In this document: positions 35,262 to 46,751 of the stretch, one piece after another
How the letters are laid out: every line of letters begins with the position of its first letter
How positions within the stretch are numbered: position 1 is the stretch's first letter
Assembly: GCF_958979055.1 (NCBI RefSeq)
Contig: NC_084896.1
Span: 3,534,001 to 3,598,000, forward strand
DNA length: 64,000 nucleotides
Source of the DNA: Alnus glutinosa
Taxonomy: Eukaryota; Streptophyta; Magnoliopsida; Fagales; Betulaceae
Reading direction: 5' to 3'
The notes under the pieces: generated by a model
Told to the model about the DNA's origin: nothing
The model's input: the letters and a program-made list of their open reading frames with translations, nothing else
Databases searched by the model: none
Program-made: the position numbers and the translations under genes

Positions 35262-36560
35262 TTTCAAAGATCTCAAAAATGTAAATAAATGGAGGCACTA
35301 TGGTGAGTTTAGCGTTTAACACCCTGCAGTTTAAAAATTAGCAGAAAGTTAATTACAAAAAAGTGCATTCAACTCTGTTATGAACATAAATGGCAATTGA
35401 GACATGGTAGAACCAGCCCTTTTGAACTGATTATACAACAGGAACAGCTCAAAGGCCACCAATTTCTAGTTTCAATTGCAAAATATATATTAAAAAAACA
35501 AAACAAAAACAAGGATCCATTTATATCAGTACTCTAATAGTGTCCAGGAAATGCGTACGAATCTCTAAATTGAACCTGTTATTACAATCACATGTCTTAG
35601 TTTAGATAGGTTTCCCACTTTCTGAAATCCAAACAAATATGAGTACAAGATTCAAAAATTTGATTGTCTTGTCATCTGGATAGTTTTCTCAGCAACCGGA
35701 CAAAGGGTAAAGCCACACATCTTATTATACATTCAGCAAGCAAACGAACGAACGGTTAAAACAGCAAGAACTTGCCCCATGACATCTTTAAACAACTTCA
35801 AAATCAACAATCAAAACAGAAGAATAAAAATGATCCTTAAGATCGAAACAAGCACGAATTTCTGCCAATCCAAACAAAAACAACTGGGAAAAAAAAATGC
35901 GTGCAAGCATAGCATGTTCATTCATAAATCTTCCACAAACCACATAAAGATCAGAGCAACCCACCTCAGAATTAGTCACGCAGATGAGATTAGAACGCCT
36001 CCAGGAATCAAACGGTGAAAGAAACAACCTCACCCCCGTCCTATACTACGTGGGCCCAGTACTCAAACAAAACAAATCCCATGAAATATAATATCGGTGG
36101 AGGGCGACCGGCAGGTGGGGCAATCATGCGACTCATGCCTAGTGCCTGACCATCGCCAATGGTCACCGCGAGTGTCGACTTCAGCGAAGAGAATGCGACT
36201 CTTGGTGTTGGTGACGATCGATGTGTGTCCGGCCTTGGCTTTGCGTAGGTGTTGTACGGAGGAGTTGATGTATAGGTGCGAGTGCCACGCGTGGAGTTTG
36301 GATTGACTGTGACGGGGTGAGATTGGCGTGACTGGGGGATGTGGTGGAGGTAGATAGATACACTGGACAGTGACGTTTGCTAGCATGATTGCTTCATGCA
36401 GTGTGTGTGAGCTGTGACACGCAGTTGCTGTTCGCTTTGGGAACTGGGCCTCTCGTCGTGTGACAGCAATTATTGCAGGTGTTTCTGCAGAGGATGCCGT
36501 CTGTTTCTGCACGTGTACGGTCATTTTAGTGCACGAGGTGTTGCGTACACCGCTAAACGA
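35262..36560 (-). promoter_or_regulatory. Invertase 5' leader and promoter region
   Basis: A probable 5'UTR intron spans 35964-35324 on the - strand, with non-coding exon sequence on either side. Upstream, 36090-36540 is markedly GC-richer than its surroundings and contains overlapping ORFs on both strands with unrelated, His/Thr/Arg-rich products; I read it as promoter or leader sequence, not as a gene. Confidence 0.45.
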
Positions 36561-36596
36561 CTTGCAGCTTGAGATACGCTAGTCAATTATTTTTTT

Positions 36597-36900
36597 TCGC
36601 CTCTTGAATTCGTGTGAATTTTACACAAAATTAGACAGTTAAGTATTTAGTTGTTTGATATATTTAATTAAATAAATCAAGTTATAATTAATTTATATAG
36701 TCTTATATTCATGTTTCAACTCAAACTCAACACTCGACATTTAAAGTTGATAATTTTTTACTCGAACCCAATACAAAATTAAAAAAGTAGGGTTGATGGA
36801 GTTTATACGTTTAATTAAACGGGTCAAATTATAGTTGATCTATATAATTTTATACTCCTGCCTCAACACGCGAACACGAATTATCACATCTAGCTTGAGA
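36597..36900. repeat. Third locus of the TTTAATTAAA / TCGACACGATTC repeat
   Basis: TTAATTAAATAAATCAAG, TATAGTCTTATATTCATG and, about 150 bases on, TTTAATTAAACGGGTCAAATT then ATAATTTTATACTCCTGCC repeat the order seen at 18646-19008, again as a dimer. Confidence 0.45.
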
Positions 36901-37808
36901 CAATGTCACACATCAACTTAAAAAAGCACTTCAAAATTAAAAATATACGGGTATATTTGTTAATGTGTTTTCGACGTATTTTTGTTTTTAATTTGAAAAT
37001 GTGTTAAAAATTAATTTTTTTTGTGTGTGTTTTAGAAGTGAAAAGACCGAGAATAATTTTAACATGGTAGTCTATGGGACAAATGACTCGGTTTAGTAAA
37101 ATAAATTAGTAGATTTTTTTTTCGAATCAATTTAGAAGAAAACTTTACCCTAATCCAAATCTGATAATCTTATTTATGTTAAATATCATGTTATATCAAT
37201 ATGCACATGTGTAAGATAACCAGCGTCGTTTTCACCAAGTCCATTGTCGTCAATCTTACCCTTTCTCCCTTTTCTCTCCGTCTAATTTTTTATTGAAAAG
37301 AGTCACAACAGAAAGCTTTGGCAATCACTAGTTCGTTAATAATAGTTTATGGAGAGTAGGTGACGGCAAGACTTGTTAAGAATTTGATGACCATTTCAAG
37401 ATCCAAGACTAGACTATTATATTGATTTCCAAAAGGTACGTAAGATAAATAATATATATAATTCATTACCGACTTTTTTTTTTCCAAAAAATTGTAGAAA
37501 TTATGATCAAATTTTGGATTGGATAGAGTTGTAATGGGGTTAGCTTAAGACTATTTTGGATTGGATGGATAATTCCCAATGGGGTAGCCTTGGGAATGAC
37601 TTATATATACTTGATGTTATAATTAGATTGTTTGAATGATTCCACGTAAAAATTCGAACTCCTCCACTGGCAAAGCTCTGTTCTTTCTTCTCTGAAGACA
37701 TTTTCTCTGCTCTTGCTGGCTACTGATCGAGGAGGAGGTAGTGAAAACCAAATATCAAATTTTTGCTTCCATTTATTAATATTGTACAAAAACTAGTAAT
37801 TAATATAA

Positions 37809-37848
37809 ATGCTTTGGTTGTTTTGGTGGACCAAAACAACCAAAGCAT
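37809..37848. repeat. Perfect 40-bp palindrome (19-bp arms)
   Basis: ATGCTTTGGTTGTTTTGGT, two G bases, then its exact reverse complement. A third, imperfect copy of one arm (CCAAAACAAACCAAAGCAC) follows within 15 bases. An AT microsatellite begins about 70 bases downstream (37922-37947). Confidence 0.85.
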
Positions 37849-38155
37849 GAAGCAGACCACCAAAACAAACCAAAGCACGAAGCAGACCACTTTAGGAGAT
37901 AAAGCCACAACTAGGGAGATAATATATATATATATATATATATATATTTGGAAAAGAGCCCATGAATGCATGCTTATACAGTAAATGCTAATAAAATTAT
38001 GCGCCGCTGAACAGAGGCATGCACGCCGTTGACATTAATTAAATTGGAGATCGACTTCAGACTTGGATGGTGAAAGATGGACTTGCTTTAAAAGGTATTT
38101 TACATTACTATAACATGCAACTTTCTATTAATATCCTGTTACAATATATTCGGAA

Positions 38156-38338
38156 GAGTAATGATCCATTACTACCTAAATATACAATTTTTCACCATCT
38201 TATCTATGTGGCAAGGTGGTCCCCCACCTTAATTTATTTTTAAAAAATAAAAAAATTCAAAAAGTAGTGGGGGACCACCTTGCCGCATAGGCAAGGTGGT
38301 GAAAAGTTGTATATTTTGGTGGTATTGAATCATTATTC
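38156..38338. mobile_element. MULE-type MITE with perfect 9-bp target duplication
   Basis: Inverted ends of about 70 bp: GAGTAATGATCCATTACTACC / GAATAATGATTCAATACCACC, then AAATATACAA, TTTTCACCA, GGCAAGGTGGTCCCCCAC on both sides. Identical 9-mers TATTCGGAA flank it (38147-38155 and 38339-38347). It shares its terminal G(A)GTAATG word with the element at 25773-25951. Confidence 0.87.
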
Positions 38339-38974
38339 TATTCGGAATATATCATTACAAAATTTTCGTTTATTAGTGTCACGTCCATGTTAATAATCGG
38401 ACGCTAATGAAGAAGCCCTCTCTGCTCTTGCGGTTGCTGAGGAGGCCAGAGGTAGTGGAACCTCCTCATGTCTTCTTTCCCTTTTTCCCTTCCCCCTCCC
38501 TTTCTCGCTTCCTTTGAGGCTCTACTAGTCTCATTGGAGGTCTTATCCATCGCCCAGGCGATTTATCTTGGTCCAACCTCTCCTCTAGCTTCTCCTCTAT
38601 TGTGGATTGCCCGTTTGCGGCCTCCACACACCGTCCTCAACCTCGGATCCACCATCTCCTTGAAGTTCTTAGATTTAATTTTTTTCAAAATCAGATCAGT
38701 CCACTTCAGGCAGCTCCGCCACCACATGCGCTAATCCACCGTGATCTAGGCTTTGTCCGCTCCGCTCTGCCGCCAACTGCTCCCCCATCCAGCCACCACG
38801 CATTGGAGCGTGTACAACACATGTCGACGTGTGGCCAACTCAGAGCCGCGCGTGGTGGCTTCCTCCGCCCTCCACAGTTCCCGCCGGATTCCCTTGGAGG
38901 TTCTGACAACTGTCATTGACTCGTGGTCTTCACGTGCTGACAAGCCGCCGCTGCTCCACTAGCCAGTGTGTTGT

Positions 38975-40790
38975 TCCTTTATGATGATAGTACGAATCAA
39001 TTGTACTATAGTAAGGGTGATCGAACCACAGAGATTATTGGTTGTTTTGCGTAATAGGATATCTAAAGGAACGTATCTAACTTAACTTAAGAGTAAAAAT
39101 AAAAGTAAAGGTTGTAGAATTGAAGCTACAACAATAAGGTGAAGAAATGAAAGCGGAAAATGAAAACAAACTTAAAAGAAACTTAGGGTTTTGATTTTAT
39201 CCACTCCTCAACCAATGAGATGCTTAAAGTCTATATAGATCTTCCTAATATGCATGATATAAGCGCGTAATGGGCATCAACCATTACGACGACCTCGACA
39301 TGAAAACATCTTCGTTAAGACGTAGTTATAAAGCACATAATTTTACATTAATCAACTTCACGTAAAGATTAGTCTATAATTGAAAAACGTTTACACTACG
39401 AAATGTGTGGAGTGATTAATGATCCATATCTTACTACTCTATAAAACATCCTAATAAGCATACACAATACATGAAAACCATAATTAGGCCACAATGATAA
39501 GGTATCTAGTTTTGCACCGGTCTATTCCATGTAAAGATTAAACTACAATGGAAAAACATTTTACACTTCTAAAGGTATGAAATGACCGGTGTTCCCTAGC
39601 ATAACCTATAAGGTAACTCTAATAGGTAAACACACATCATGTCAAATAGAACCATTGCAAAAGACATCGTTCTTGTTTCCAAGAACATTGGTTTTACTCC
39701 AGAAATCTAAGAAAACTCATAGACAAGTTTAACTATTTTTCATGAATAATTAGATTGGAATCTTGAAAACAAAACCTTTTAGCATGGGTTTTGAGATCCT
39801 CTAGCCTTTAACAATCATCAAACATATCTAGAAAATCCTAAGATTTCAAGAATACTACATGATTTTTGGAGAGGATTTTGATCAAACCCTAAGATAGAAT
39901 TTAGCTAGACATGAATTAAGCTAATCTAAGCATGAAATTAAAGGAAAACAGTAAAGAAATAAGAAAGAAATGAAGAAGAACAACTATATTTAACTTCTAC
40001 AATTCGGATTACAATAAAATAAAGAAAAAGAAAAGCAAACTAAGCTAGAAAATTGAAGAACAATGAAGAAAATACAAAGGGAACAAGCTCTCTGGATTTA
40101 GGTCTAGAGAGTTTCATTAAAGAAACTTAAAAGCAAGAAAATTAAGTTGATACACCTGAGCAAATCCGAAATTCCCAAAAGATGCATGTCTAAACCTAAA
40201 TCCCTAATCTCATATATATATAGAATTGGATTTACAAAAGATCATCAAGAATTAATTATAGCCAAGTATTCAGAGCTGGTCGGCGTCCGTTTCAGTCCAC
40301 AAAATCCAACTTATGATTTGAATTGCATAAAGAATTCAAAAGATCTTGAAATATCTGATCTTCTGGAAGACGGAAAATTCGATCGATCGATTATAAAGTC
40401 GATCGATCGCATTTCGATCGATCACATTTCGCTCGATCGCAGTCGGGCTTGTCCTGGTTCAATCGATCGCATTTCGTAGGATCGATTTTTCTTCGACTGA
40501 TGAACTTCGATCGATCTAAATTTCGATCAATCTCATTTAAAGTCGATCGATCTAATTGCCTTGGCCAATTCTTCAACTCGCAGGAACAATCTCAAACTCT
40601 GGAAATGACTAAAATACATTTGATGTATTTCCAAGTCTAATTCAAGTGTTTTGAATTATATTTCAATTAAGACCTAAAAATAAGACAAAACTCAAAAACT
40701 ACAACAACACGTTATATATACAACAAGAACTAGGTCTAACAAATGCAAATTAAGGGGTCTTGAATCGAATAATTCAAGACTTATCACTTA
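38975..40790 (-). mobile_element. Retroelement-like non-coding sequence with GATCGATC cluster
   Basis: On the - strand the segment begins TGATAAGTCTTGAATTATTC, resembling the start of long plant LTRs, and runs without coding capacity to about 38975. It contains the dense GATCGATC cluster at 40378-40556 and two similar blocks around 39360-39420 and 39540-39600 (CTACAATTGAAAAACGTTTACAC-like). I infer an LTR or leader of a large retrotransposon; the other end and a target duplication were not found. Confidence 0.3.
40378..40556. repeat. Cluster of GATCGATC palindromes
   Basis: GATCGATC or one-base variants recur about ten times in 180 bases, usually followed by GCATTTC, CACATTTC or TAAATTTC, giving an irregular unit of roughly 15-22 bases. 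Confidence 0.8.
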
Positions 40791-40844
40791 GCTTTGGCTT
40801 TAGTTTGTAGTTCTTTTTCAAGTATCTCTTAAAAAAAAAAAAAT

Positions 40845-41310
40845 GTAATTACATTTTCTCCCCATGAACTACCAAAAAATGCGCGATGCCCTCATGAACT
40901 ACCAACTCAACCAAAATAGAGCATTCAACTACCAAAGACAACTATTTTCTCCTCTTCCGTTAGTTAACGGGTTACGTGACCGTCACGTGCCGTTTTACAT
41001 GGGGGCATGTTGAAAAATAGTGGTAGTTCATGGGGGCATGTTGGAAAATGGTTGTAGTTCATGGGGGAAAAATATGAAGAAAATGAAAATAAAACAGCAT
41101 TTTTTTTTTTTATCAATTGAGGGCATTTTTGTCTTTTAATCAAAATTAAAGTCCAAAATCGGCATATTCCGTCCATGTTAACGAGTCTGATTGACGGAAT
41201 GGGGCAAAATGTGTAAAGTTGGTAGTTGGATGCTCTATTTTGGCCGAGTTGGTAGTTCATAGGGGCATCGCGCATTTTTTGGTAGTTCATGGAGGGAAAA
41301 GGTAATTACC
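40845..41310. mobile_element. Foldback element with GGTAATTAC ends
   Basis: The left 85 bases (GTAATTACATTTTCTCCCC, ATGAACTACCAAAAAATGCGCGATG, AACCAAAATAGAGCATTCAACTACC) are matched in inverted form by the right 85. Internally the word GGTAGTTCATGGGGGCATGTTG is repeated. Both ends abut A-runs, which hides any target duplication. No coding capacity. Confidence 0.72.
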
Positions 41311-42784
41311 AAAAAAAAAAAATGATTCCATGTCACATGTTGTTTGTTTTAAATGGAATGAAAATGATTATTTTATGATTTAAATTAAACTTTCTATATT
41401 TAATGGTGTATATGTTACCACATTAATGAAAATTGTAGCACCGTGTACACTATTAGTCTATTAGATGCAACAAAATATAATATGCTTAGAAGAGGTAGCC
41501 GAACTACCCCTTAGCCATTTGGGGGTACTTCAGCCACCCCAATTTGGCCAAAGGAGTTGCTAGACCATCCATTCTTTCAAAAAAAAAAAAAATAGTTTAA
41601 ATTTTAAATTTTTCTATATTTTCTATATTAATATTTATAATTTTTTTTTTGTTATGAGTAACATGTATCATAATTTAATTGGTACTTACATGACATTTTA
41701 CGGTTTATAATAAAAAATTATGTAAAAGTTGGGTGTATGAACCTATCTATTATTTTTGCATACCACATGAGCTTTCATAACATTTTTATACTACATAGAT
41801 CTAATTGCAAATCAAGGTAACCGCATATCTGATTTTGCATTTTTCTCTCTATTTTATATATTTTTCTTTAAATTTGTAGACATGAATAAAATTCTTAAAA
41901 AGTTTTTTTTTTTTTTTAAAAAAAAAAAAACAAAAACAATTTATGAAGACAAAACAAGAAACAAGGCCACTCTGGCAATACTACCCAGGAAAAATCACTT
42001 CCCATAAAATGAACTAAAACCTTTCTAGGAACTAGGCTTGTACAAGCAGTTACAGTTAAGAGTTATTGGCTATAACCGCTAACCCAATACGAGGGTACGG
42101 GAATTTCAAACGGGCTAATTGTGTTAAAACCTTCGCCTGAAAGCCTTAAAATTTTCAAAATTTCTGAATGAGATTTGACACTCACACGATAGATTACGCA
42201 ACACTCAACCATCTCAAGTTGTCAAACAAGTTGCATCGTCAGACACGCATGTCATCCCGACTTCCACAAGGCCATGCTAATTGATGTATTTTTTTTTCCA
42301 AGCAAAGCATTCAATTCATTTTTTTTACATTAATTTATTTATTTTTACACATAATTAATTTACATTAAATTTATTTGCTTTTCATTAAATTGGTTAGCTT
42401 GTTTTTGCATGATTTCGTTTGTTTTTTTTTTGCCTTTTACATTAAATGTTGCACGACTTTCACTTGTTTATTTGCCTTTGCATTAAATGTGAAGACAAAA
42501 CACTCCTCACACGATCACACCAGGCGACAGGCACCAACTACTCACTTGGTCTACTTGATAGGCTGCTGCCATTGCCAGCTTGCATGAATCATGATTGCAT
42601 CCATAGACTCATAGTCTAGTTAATAGAATGATGCGTTTTAAACTTTTTGATAAAGAAGAAAAAAAAAAAAAAAGTTAGCGTCCTCTTCTACCTTCATCAA
42701 CTTCTGAACATCCAAACTACTTACTTTTGCAGTCTTCTTACAGAGTGAGTAAACATGAATGAGAAATGTGAGGTAAAAAAAAAA

Positions 42785-42945
42785 CTCACAACAAAGGGTG
42801 GGCCGTGGGCAAGCTTGCCCCCCTTGCTGTGGCCTGTGGGGGGGCATTCCAAGGGTCTAGAAAAAAATTATACTACCTACAATAAATTTTTTTAAGAAGT
42901 GAGGGGGGGCATTTGCCCCCCTCGACCCCCCCTCCCTCCGCCCTT
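42785..42945. mobile_element. G/C-run insertion at the break of the MULE transposase
   Basis: GCTTGCCCCCCTTGC and TGGGGGGGCATTCC on one side and GAGGGGGGGCATTTGCCCCCCTC plus CCCCCCCTCCCTCCGCCC on the other give an inverted arrangement. It replaces the transposase frame and is probably the remnant of another element. Confidence 0.4.
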
Positions 42946-44440
42946 GACTTGGGCCAATGCCTACCAATAATACCTCAAGAAACCATGGCCAACTATCTTT
43001 AGTCTCTGCCTCTACCACCGCTATATAAATTGGATACATGTTATTATTGACATCCCTTCCAATAGCTGCCATTAAGTGTCCCTTGTAAACCCCCTTCAAA
43101 AAGCAAGCATCAAGGCCTATCACAAGCCTATACCCATCTATGAATCCATTTATCAGGCTGCAAATGATATGTACATCTTTTGGAATCTATAAGGCACTTC
43201 GGGCATATGTCTCTCAACCATCAAAAGTACACAACTCTCAACATTTGTGCTTCTAATTGTTGCATAATAGTCTCGTAAACGGTAGTATTGCTCACTCAAC
43301 TTTCCATAAATGGCATATTGTGCCTTCTTCCTAGACCTATACAAGGAACTATGGTGCATATCAACATTCCACTTCTTCTTCACCTTTTTCTTCAGGACAT
43401 CTATAAATATGTTCGGCTGATCCCTAAAACTGTCCATGCTCCACTCGGCTATCCAGTTCGAAGTGATCATGTGATCCTTGTATTTCATGGCACATGTATG
43501 TCTAGGCCTAATTGAAATTAACATGAATGCCTACTCATCTTTCAACTGCCTTCCATAAACTCTGTAATTACAATTCTTGTCTGCACACACTACCATAAAT
43601 TTCATCTTTGAATTCTCTTGGTAAGTCAAGTCCTTCACTTTCAATACACTGGCCTGCTTAACAACTTTTCTAAATTGATATACATTCTCAAAAGTGTTAC
43701 CGAGCTCCAAAATTAGATTTCTCATATCTTCTTTACTAAATGGCATCCTCTTGGTGACATAGGGCCGTTCTGAATACTCAGCCTCAGCCACAGCCTCTTC
43801 ATCACTACCACGATGTGATATCAGCACTTCACTTCGTGAAATTTCTGAATCATCTCCATCCTTACCCTCTTCATCTTCACCAACTACTGCTTTTACACCA
43901 ACCTCTTGATCTACACCATCTTCTGGTTTTACTCCATCTCCTTGATCTACTCCTACTTCTTCTTCTACACCAATATCATCATTGTCTAATCCTACTTCTG
44001 CATCTCTATACTGTGTATGATCATCACCATCTAATTCAAAGGCATCGGAGTCATCACTTAGAACCTGATCCCATAATGAGTCACTTCTATATACAGTCTA
44101 TCTCTCGTATTCTTCTTCCTCTTCATTATCAATATTATCATCTTCTCATTCTTCTACATCTACATCTACTACACCAAAGGCAACCAAATATAACTCTACA
44201 AGTCCATGCTCATCATGAAGCTCCACCATTTCAATGACATCATGGTTAGAAAATAAAAGTCGTAGCCCTTCATCTAGACTCATGATAGGTATATTGTAGT
44301 AAATTAGGTCACTAAGACCATACCCATAAGTCTTAACTAATCTCTCTACTTCAATAAATGACAGTTCGTCTATGTCATATGGGTCAGGGTAATGTGATAT
44401 ATCCCACCGACATAGGTGACCCTATGTTCCCTATTAAACC
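42946..44440 (-). pseudogene. MuDR/MULE transposase, truncated and frameshifted
   Basis: On the - strand the order is an acidic N-terminal region, a MuDR-type domain (KRMPFSKEDMRNLILELG, FRKVVKQASVLKVKDLTYQ, VVCADKNCNYRVYG), a second conserved block (SSLYRSRKKAQYAIYGKLSEQ) and the start of the DDE catalytic domain (IGLDACFLKGVYKGHLMAAIGRDVNNN, WPWFLEVLL). Stops and shifts interrupt it near 44110, 44155, 43530 and 43150. The rest of the catalytic domain and any SWIM zinc finger are missing: the frame runs at 42946 into unrelated G/C-run DNA (42785-42945). Upstream sequence to about 45525 probably belongs to the same element. It cannot make active enzyme. Confidence 0.8.
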
Positions 44441-45552
44441 AATCACCATGGTGCACCTTAAACATTAGCATTTATGGATACATTATGTGTCTTACAAATT
44501 GACAAAATAATGACAATTCTAGTGAGCAGACAAAAACAAACAGAGTAAAGGCATTGGGTCCGCAAACAGAGTAAAGACAATAGCTTTATTGCAAGTCAGC
44601 AAACAGGTCTAAAATATTCAATAAGGACATTGAGTCCACTTTATTACATTTACAGCATGCATAAAGACATTAGACAAAAACAATTACAAAAGACACTGAC
44701 AATGGCAAGCTCATCAGGACCTACTAATCACAACAAATAGTGTTAAAAAAATAATCAAACTTTTATGCAACCCTAAATAACAAACCCGAAACTAGATAAT
44801 AGCGACAAAATAGGACCACAAACTAAACAAAATGGGGCCACAAACCACACAAAATGGGACAACAAACCATATATAATATACCCCATTTCGGCAACATCAA
44901 TAAAACCCAAATATTGTTGAATACGAAACACACGGTCCCGTAACAATCTAAATCCTTAACAATGGGAAAAGTATGAGAAAACCCAAATAATGTCCAGCAT
45001 TTCGATAAAAACCAAGAATTCGTAAAAAAATTAACAAAATAAAGGCATACAACACATATTATGGTTAAATAACTAAACTTTTACACTGGAAAGAGCAAAA
45101 TAGTTCATTGCCTTTAGTGAAAATCAGCTTTTGAGTCTTGATTCTTGTGTATATTGCCGAAACAAACGATGAGGAAACAACACAGTTAGGGTTCTTCGCG
45201 CAACCAAACTGGGTGGACAACTCGGGTTTACGGAGACTTAGAAAACAATTTGGGAGAAAATAATTTTCAAATGGGAAACTGCCAAATGTATGTGGAAACC
45301 TATTGTTGAAAATGAGGGGCAAAACGGGTAGAAGTAGCTAAGTGAAGCACGTGTTAGGCACGTGAGTTGGGCTCCGTTAGGAGTTAACATCGAATCCTGG
45401 CAGAATGCCCTTAAGTGAGTATTTTTTATAGATGAATACCTCGATTCGAGAGCTTTGCTAGTTTGGTACCATTCCGTAAAAAACGTCGCTAGTTCGATAC
45501 CCTTTTGTGAAGTTAACCCTATTTTATATGTTTTTCTTTTAACTTTTCAAAA

Positions 45553-46195
45553 GTAGCTCCGTTTGTTCCGACGTAAAATGTTTTTCGTCGTAAAATATTT
45601 TCAATGAAATCATTTTTTTGAAAAAATACTAACGGCGTAAAACGGAATTTGGCGACGTCTGGCCACCTTGTCGAATTCTAGCCAAACTGGGCGGAATCTG
45701 ACTAGTACGGCTAGAATCCGGCCAGCTTGGCCATATTTCTGCCAATTTCGTTGGAATCTGGCATAGTTTGGCCAGAATCCGACAGACATTTTCAGATTTC
45801 GGTCGCACTAGTCAGATTCCAGCCACTTTGGCTGGAATCTTGTCCCCTAGAATCTAGCGATTCTGGTCCGTCGGAATCCGGCCAGTGCAGCTGGATTTCG
45901 GGAATCGGATACCAAAATTTGAGGATCTTCGGCAGTAAAGTCGGGCTACCAACAAACTTCAATGCCCGGCGGTGGTGAATTTTTCACAAACGTGTGTGTA
46001 AGAATGAATTCAGAAAACGATTTAGGGTTTTCAAAACCGTAAATTGTTTTCCAAAAATTAGAGAGGCTTTTACAGTCAACAAACTGAAAATGATTTCAGT
46101 TGATCATTATTTTTGTCCCATCAAACATTGAAAAATGAAAAAAAAAAAAGAAACTTTTTTCAGAAAATATTTTATGCCGAGAGAAACGGAGCGTA
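45553..46195. mobile_element. Foldback element carrying a degenerate minisatellite
   Basis: The left end TAGCTCCGTTTGTTCCGACG-TAAAATGTTTT is matched by the inverted right end (TACGCTCCGTTTCTCTCGGCATAAAATATTTT). Between 45650 and 45910 a unit like GGAATCTGGCCA(G/A)(C/T)TTGG recurs about a dozen times with many changes, in both orientations (GGAATC / GATTCC). No protein is encoded. Confidence 0.65.
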
Positions 46196-46751
46196 GGAAA
46201 AAAAAAAAAAAAAAAGATAAAGAAAAAAGGAAAACAAAATACATAAACAATTCCCGCAGACAGGCCTTGTAACTAGTAAATACGACCGGGAAAAATCACT
46301 TCCCAAAAACGCACTAAAACCCTGCTAGGAAACCTAAAACCCTTCGGAACTAGAGCACATCTTCGGAACAATAAACGTTGTTGTTTTACTTGAACGTTTG
46401 CTTAAGCTGCGACGCACCTTTCTCCGATCGTCGTTTTCATCTCTCTCACGACCAGAAGATCGGAGTAGAGCTGACGCAAGCGTTCATACGGATGAAAGGC
46501 ATGTTCTCTGAAGATGGGATCATCAAAGACTTCCGACCAGTCCCTGATTTCTGCAAGCTTCGCAATTAGAATTATAGATTGAGGGAGAGAAAGACCTTGG
46601 CCCTTGTTGTCTCTTTCTTTCTTTACCTCTCTGTCTCTGATCTGCACCGCTCTCTCGCACTCTGAAGAGGTTTCCCGAACCATCTCTTTGGTGCTACATA
46701 TTCGACTCTATAATCACATAAATCTCACTTCGAAGGACGAAATCTTCAACA

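Larger units (their letters stand above)
36561..46751. other. Gene-free, transposon-rich interval
   Basis: Between the invertase promoter and URB2 no host gene was found. Listed separately are a palindrome, a MULE-type MITE, a retroelement-like stretch, two foldback elements and a broken transposase. Remaining DNA (37000-37800, 41320-42770, 46200-46750) is AT-rich filler. ORFs at 38468-38962 are proline/arginine-rich on several frames and match nothing I recognise. 46378-46751 probably holds the URB2 promoter and leader. Confidence 0.5.

Noticed and set aside
36063..36524. 153-codon ORF upstream of the invertase
   Set aside because: Composition is shared by several overlapping frames on both strands in a GC-rich patch, with no recognisable domain; more likely promoter or leader.
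38468..38962. Cluster of proline/arginine-rich ORFs after the MITE at 38156
   Set aside because: Several frames are open on both strands because the patch is GC-rich; no motif, splice pattern or family match was seen, though a decayed gene fragment cannot be excluded.
40378..40556. CRISPR-like spaced repeats
   Set aside because: The GATCGATC words are irregularly spaced, not separated by unique spacers, and the genome is a plant.
43815..44237. 140-codon Leu/His-rich ORF on the + strand
   Set aside because: It is the complement of the acidic N-terminal region of the transposase pseudogene.
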